From NCBI RefSeq assembly GCF_001044425.1, contig NZ_LFML01000016.1, forward strand, positions 88,057 through 152,056: DNA of 64,000 nt, read 5' to 3'. The notes beneath the pieces were generated by a model. The model saw nothing but the letters and a program-made list of their open reading frames with translations. It was not told where the DNA came from and searched no databases. Each line of letters opens with the position of its first letter. Within the stretch, counting starts at the first letter, position 1. This DNA comes from Streptomyces roseus. GTDB taxonomy: Bacteria; Actinomycetota; Actinomycetes; Streptomycetales; Streptomycetaceae. The translations under genes were made by a program, and so were the position numbers. Shown here one piece after another: positions 60,725 through 64,000 of this stretch.

Positions 60725-62229
60725 GCCTGGTCCTTCTGCGCCTCGCCCGCGAACCAACGCACGGGGCGCGGGGCGAGGTTCTGGTAGATGTGCTTGGCCT
60801 CGCGGTACTCGCCGAGGCCGCCGGGGCCCAGTTCGCGGCCGATGCCGGACTTTCCGAAGCCGCCCCACTCCGCCTGCGGCAGGTAGGGGTGGAAGTCGTT
60901 GATCCAGACGGTGCCGTGGCGCAGCGCGGCCGCGACCCGCCGGGCCCGGTCGCCGTCGGAGGTCCACACCGCACCGGCGAGGCCGAACTCGGTGTCGTTG
61001 GCGAGGGCGACGGCCTCCTCCTCGGTCCGGAAGGTCTCCACGGTGAGGACCGGGCCGAAGACCTCCTCGCGGACGACGCGCATGCCGCGGTGGCAGCGGT
61101 CCAGGACCGTGGGCCGGTAGAAATAGCCGGGACCGTCCGGCTTCTCGCCGCCCGCGCGCAGGACCGCGCCCTCGGCAAGGGCGGAGGCCACGTACTCCTC
61201 GGTGCGCGCCAGCTGGGCGGCGGAGACCAGCGGTCCGCACTCGACGCCCTCGTCGGTGCCGCGCCCCAGCCGGATCAGCTGGGCCCGGCGGGCGAGCTCG
61301 GCGACGAACCGGTCGCGCAGGGGCTCCTCGACGATGAGGCGGGACCCGGCGGAGCAGACCTGGCCGCTGTGGATGAAGGCGGCGTTGAGTGCCTGGTCGA
61401 CGGCGGTGTCGAACGCCTCGGGCGTGGAACAGGCGTCGGCGAAGACGACGTTGGGGTTCTTGCCGCCCAGTTCGAGGGCGACCTTCTTCACGCTGTCGGC
61501 AGCCGCCTTCGCCACCTTGGTGCCGCTGACGAGACCGCCCGTGAACGAGATGAGGTCGACGTCGGGGTGTTCGGCGAGCCGGGCGCCGACCGTGCCGCCG
61601 GGGCCGGTGACGATGTTGGCTGCGCCGAGCGGCAGTCCGGCCTCCAGGAGCAGCTCGATCAGCGCGACGGTGGTCAGCGGGGTGATCTCGCTGGGCTTGA
61701 TCACGAACGTGTTGCCGGCGGCGAGGGCGGGCGCGATCTTCCAGCTGGCCTGGAGCAGCGGGTAGTTCCACGGCGTGATCAAGGCGCAGACCCCGACCGG
61801 CTCGTGCACGACGACGCTGCGGATCTCGTCCGAACCGGCGTCGACGACGCGGCCGCCGCTCTCGCCGGCCACGAGGTCCGCGAAGTAGAGGAAGGCGTCG
61901 CGGACGCAGTCGACGTCGACGCGGCCCTCTTCCAGCGTCTTGCCCGCGTCCTGGCTCTCCAGGGCGCCGATCCGCTCGCGGTCGCGCTCCAGCAGGGCGG
62001 CGACGCGGCGCAGCAGGGCAGCCCGCTCGGCAACCGGTGTACGCGGCCAGGCACCGGCGTCGAACGCGGCACGCGCCGCGGCCACGGCTTCGTCGGTGTC
62101 CTGGACACCGCCCTCGGCCACGATCGCGAAGGCGGTCGCGTCGACGGGGTCGATGATCTCGCGCGTGGCACCGGAGAGGGCTGCGCGCCACTCTCCGCCC
62201 ACATGGATGCTCTGTTGTGCTGCGGTCAC
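60721..62229 (-). CDS. betB: aldehyde dehydrogenase, probable betaine aldehyde dehydrogenase
   Basis: A 502-residue NAD-dependent aldehyde dehydrogenase. Catalytic Glu in ALELGGKNPNVVFADACST, catalytic Cys in HSGQVCSAGSRLIVEEPL, and PWNYPLLQASWKIAPALAAG for NAD binding. First gene of the leftward betaine operon; starts at GTG 62229. With the GMC enzyme it would turn choline into glycine betaine. Only moderately similar to the aldehyde dehydrogenase at 5031, a different subgroup. Confidence 0.88.
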   Translation of the reverse strand: MTAAQQSIHVGGEWRAALSGATREIIDPVDATAFAIVAEGGVQDTDEAVAAARAAFDAGAWPRTPVAERAALLRRVAALLERDRERIGALESQDAGKTLEEGRVDVDCVRDAFLYFADLVAGESGGRVVDAGSDEIRSVVVHEPVGVCALITPWNYPLLQASWKIAPALAAGNTFVIKPSEITPLTTVALIELLLEAGLPLGAANIVTGPGGTVGARLAEHPDVDLISFTGGLVSGTKVAKAAADSVKKVALELGGKNPNVVFADACSTPEAFDTAVDQALNAAFIHSGQVCSAGSRLIVEEPLRDRFVAELARRAQLIRLGRGTDEGVECGPLVSAAQLARTEEYVASALAEGAVLRAGGEKPDGPGYFYRPTVLDRCHRGMRVVREEVFGPVLTVETFRTEEEAVALANDTEFGLAGAVWTSDGDRARRVAAALRHGTVWINDFHPYLPQAEWGGFGKSGIGRELGPGGLGEYREAKHIYQNLAPRPVRWFAGEAQKDQA

Positions 62230-62315
62230 GTTGCGTATTGCCTTTCGTCCTCTGGTCCCCCTTGCCGGTGGCACCGACACGAACAGCCCGGTTGCCCCGG
62301 CTCCCGAAATCCATG

Positions 62316-62329
62316 CGCAATGCATTGCG
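62316..62329 (-). promoter_or_regulatory. palindromic operator candidate for the betaine operon
   Basis: CGCAATGCATTGCG is a perfect 14-bp palindrome, about 87 bases upstream of betB and in the only A+T-rich part of the 249-base spacer (62230-62478). Candidate site for a betaine/choline regulator or the AsnC protein. I see no gene in the spacer. Confidence 0.6.
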
Positions 62330-62478
62330 GAGAGTGTTCTTGTTCACGCTCAAAGGCGGTACAAACAGGTACATGTGACGCAGGCCGCTCGGAGGGAGGG
62401 CACAGAGGGTCCACGGCGGCGCGGAGTTCGGGCGCGTGCTCGCCGATCCTTCGGCGACGACGGGGCGGCGGGCGCCCG

Positions 62479-62937
62479 TTACGTGGGGGTGGGGTAGACC
62501 CGGGACTGCTTCACGCTGCCGAAGGCGAAGCTGGACTCGATCGAGGCGATGCCGGGAATGGCGTGGATCCGGTTGCGCACGAGGGATTCGTACGCCTCCA
62601 GGCTCTCGATGACCACGCGGAGCAGGTAGTCACTGCTTCCGGCCATCAGGTAGCAGTCCTGGATGTGCTCGATGAGCGCGACGTGCCCCTCGAAGACGCC
62701 GACCGCCTCCTTCGTGTGCCGGTCCAGGCGGATCCGTACGAACACCGTGATCGGCAGGCCGAAGGCGACCTGGTCGACCATGGCCGTGTAGCCGCGGATC
62801 AGACCGGCCTCCTCCAGCCGCCGCACCCGCCGCAGGCAGGGCGAGGGGGACAGCCGGACCCGGTCGGCGAGGTCCTGGTTGGAGAGCCGCCCGTCGGCCT
62901 GCAATTCGCGGATGATCTGGAGATCGACTGCGTCCAT
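62479..62937 (-). CDS. Lrp/AsnC family transcriptional regulator
   Basis: A 152-residue Lrp-type regulator. N-terminal helix-turn-helix (about 3-55; LQIIRELQADGRLSNQDLAD, LSPSPCLRRVRRLEEAGLI) and RAM effector domain (about 65-140; YLMAGSSDYLLRVVIESLEA). Full length. ATG 62937 lies at the start of homology; the frame is open to 63015. It is leftward and divergent from the EamA gene, so it may control it, and it lies just upstream of the betaine operon. Confidence 0.9.
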   Translation of the reverse strand: MDAVDLQIIRELQADGRLSNQDLADRVRLSPSPCLRRVRRLEEAGLIRGYTAMVDQVAFGLPITVFVRIRLDRHTKEAVGVFEGHVALIEHIQDCYLMAGSSDYLLRVVIESLEAYESLVRNRIHAIPGIASIESSFAFGSVKQSRVYPTPT

Positions 62938-62959
62938 CACCGCTCCTCGGCTCTCGTCG

Positions 62960-62980
62960 GGCAGATCCTTGGCAGATCCT
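62960..62980. repeat. direct repeat in the AsnC/EamA divergent spacer
   Basis: GGCAGATCCT occurs at 62960-62969 and 62971-62980, one helical turn apart (period 11), just upstream of the AsnC start. Such phased half-sites suit cooperative binding by an Lrp-type multimer. Confidence 0.6.
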
Positions 62981-63085
62981 GCCTCAAACGTATGTCCGGG
63001 CGGCAGAACTGGCAATCGGCTGCCCCGGCAGAAGCCCTAGCGTTGCTCCTTGGCCGGATCCGGCCCCCGAGGCTGGAGGAGCCCC

Positions 63086-64000
63086 TTGGTCACCACGAAC
63101 GCCGGACCCGCGACGGCACTGCCGCCCGCGGTCCGCCCACGGCTCTCGGCCCGGGCGAAGGGCACCGCGGCACTGGTCGTGACCGTGCTCATCTGGGCCG
63201 CCTTCGCGCTCAGCGCCCGGGCGCTCAGCTCCTCCTCCCTGCTTCCGGCCGACGCGGCCCTGCTGCGCTTCGGCGTCCCGCTGCTCGTCCTGGCTCCCGC
63301 GCTGTGGCGCCGGCGGCGGCGGATCGCCGCCGTCCGCCCGGCCACCGCGCTCAAGATCGCCTGCGGAGCCGGGGTGCCGTTCTTCCTGGCCGCGATGTAC
63401 GGCGGCTCCCTGACCTCGGCGGCCTTCGTCGGCTCCATCGTCCCGGGAATGGTCCCGCTCTTCGTCTCCGCGCTGATGGCCGCCGCGGGCAAGGGCCTGC
63501 CCCGGGGCACGCAGGCGGTCGGACTGGCGCTGATCGCGGTCGGCGTGGTCGCCCTGGTCTGGCGCTTCGTCGTCCCGCTGAACGCGCAGGTGCTGGCCGG
63601 GGCCGGGATCCTGCTCGTCGCGAGCGGGCTGTGGGCCCTGTACACCGTCGGGCTGAAGGAAATGGACCTCGATCCGATCGGATCGATCGGCCTGCTGTGC
63701 CTGCCCTCGTTCACGGTGATGGCGCTCCTCGTCCTGACCGGCGTGCTGCCCACCGGTATGGCCTCGGCCGCGGGGAGCGACATCGCCCTGTTCCTGGTGG
63801 TGCAGGGACTGGGGGTCGGCCTGTGCGCCGGCCTGCTGTACGCGTACGCCATCCGCAGCCTCGGCGCCGAGCGCAGCTCCACCATGGGCAGCCTGAGCCC
63901 GGTCGCGGTGGTCCTGCTCGCCGTCCCCCTGCTGGGCGAGTCGCCGACGGCGGCCGTACTCGTCGGCGTCCCCCTGATCACCGCGGGCGTGGCCCTCGCC
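63086..64000 (+). CDS. EamA/DMT family transporter, partial at window edge
   Basis: An open frame running off the right end, with at least 305 codons and eight or nine hydrophobic helices. It reads VVTVLIWAAFALSARALSSS, then LYGGSLTSAAFVGSIVPGMV-like segments (here AMYGGSLTSAAFVGSIVPG) and SLGAERSSTMGSLSPVAVVL. The internal repeat of two EamA halves is clear. The start is probably TTG 63086, because GGAGGA lies five bases before it and no other good start is near. Divergent from the AsnC regulator, a common pairing for amino-acid or metabolite exporters. Confidence 0.85.
   Translation, partial: MVTTNAGPATALPPAVRPRLSARAKGTAALVVTVLIWAAFALSARALSSSSLLPADAALLRFGVPLLVLAPALWRRRRRIAAVRPATALKIACGAGVPFFLAAMYGGSLTSAAFVGSIVPGMVPLFVSALMAAAGKGLPRGTQAVGLALIAVGVVALVWRFVVPLNAQVLAGAGILLVASGLWALYTVGLKEMDLDPIGSIGLLCLPSFTVMALLVLTGVLPTGMASAAGSDIALFLVVQGLGVGLCAGLLYAYAIRSLGAERSSTMGSLSPVAVVLLAVPLLGESPTAAVLVGVPLITAGVALA

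Noticed and set aside
59198..62374. 1058-residue fusion of dehydrogenases
   Set aside because: Only the last 508 residues are a GMC enzyme; the rest is the betB gene read out of frame.
63037..63981. 314-residue minus-strand frame at the right edge
   Set aside because: Antisense to a clear EamA transporter, Ser/Thr/Arg-rich and without motifs.

Overview
The window is about 72% G+C by eye, with strong codon bias, GTG and TTG starts, GGAGG-type ribosome binding sites and GC-rich hairpin terminators. Gene families such as DUF5994, DUF5819/HTTM, CbpM, GAF regulator plus aldehyde dehydrogenase and RsbU-like phosphatases point to an actinomycete, almost certainly a Streptomyces or close relative. 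No rRNA, tRNA or CRISPR array was found.

Layout. (1) 0.16-6.6 kb is ordinary chromosome: a methyltransferase, an MpaB-family protein, a conserved hypothetical, TrmO, a small membrane protein, and a GAF regulator/aldehyde dehydrogenase pair. (2) 6.6-20.7 kb is an accessory and partly decayed region. It holds four DUF5994 members (two intact, two frameshifted), an RsbU-like phosphatase, a GNAT-AAA fusion, several very small genes, a secreted ice-binding-like protein (DUF3494) followed by a DUF5819/HTTM pair, a cold-shock protein, and remnants of a large regulator, a MerR regulator, an alpha/beta hydrolase, an MFS transporter split by an inversion, a DUF6233-like protein, the tail of an aldehyde dehydrogenase and an isochorismatase. 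(3) 21.0-22.3 kb is a two-gene NmrA/SnoaL operon behind twin palindromes. (4) 22.7-35.1 kb is one long leftward stress run: dnaK, grpE, a cbpA-like dnaJ, cbpM, clpB, thioredoxin, UBP zinc finger, cyclic-nucleotide-domain flavoprotein, a membrane protein and a FUSC exporter. (5) 35.4-37.2 kb is a PucR/CdaR-type regulator. (6) 37.3-44.3 kb is a sugar operon: binding lipoprotein, ATPase, permease, galT, galK and a DeoR regulator. (7) 44.7-55.0 kb is the most unusual block. It has a leftward operon of a PLP synthase-like enzyme, four different ATP-grasp ligases and an MFS exporter, ending in an extra hisG; proB and proC are divergent from it. (8) 55.0-62.9 kb is a choline/glycine betaine module: binding protein, double permease, ATPase, GMC dehydrogenase, aldehyde dehydrogenase and a divergent AsnC regulator. 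An EamA transporter runs off the right edge.

How it works together. The chaperone run pairs an unfolding/disaggregation set (DnaK-GrpE-CbpA-ClpB, with CbpM as modulator) with redox proteins. The sugar operon couples uptake to the Leloir pathway. The betaine module imports and makes osmoprotectant. The ATP-grasp block looks like a non-ribosomal, ligase-built small peptide pathway. Its flanking hisG and proB are the entry enzymes of histidine and proline synthesis, which suggests that those amino acids or their intermediates feed the product; this is inference.
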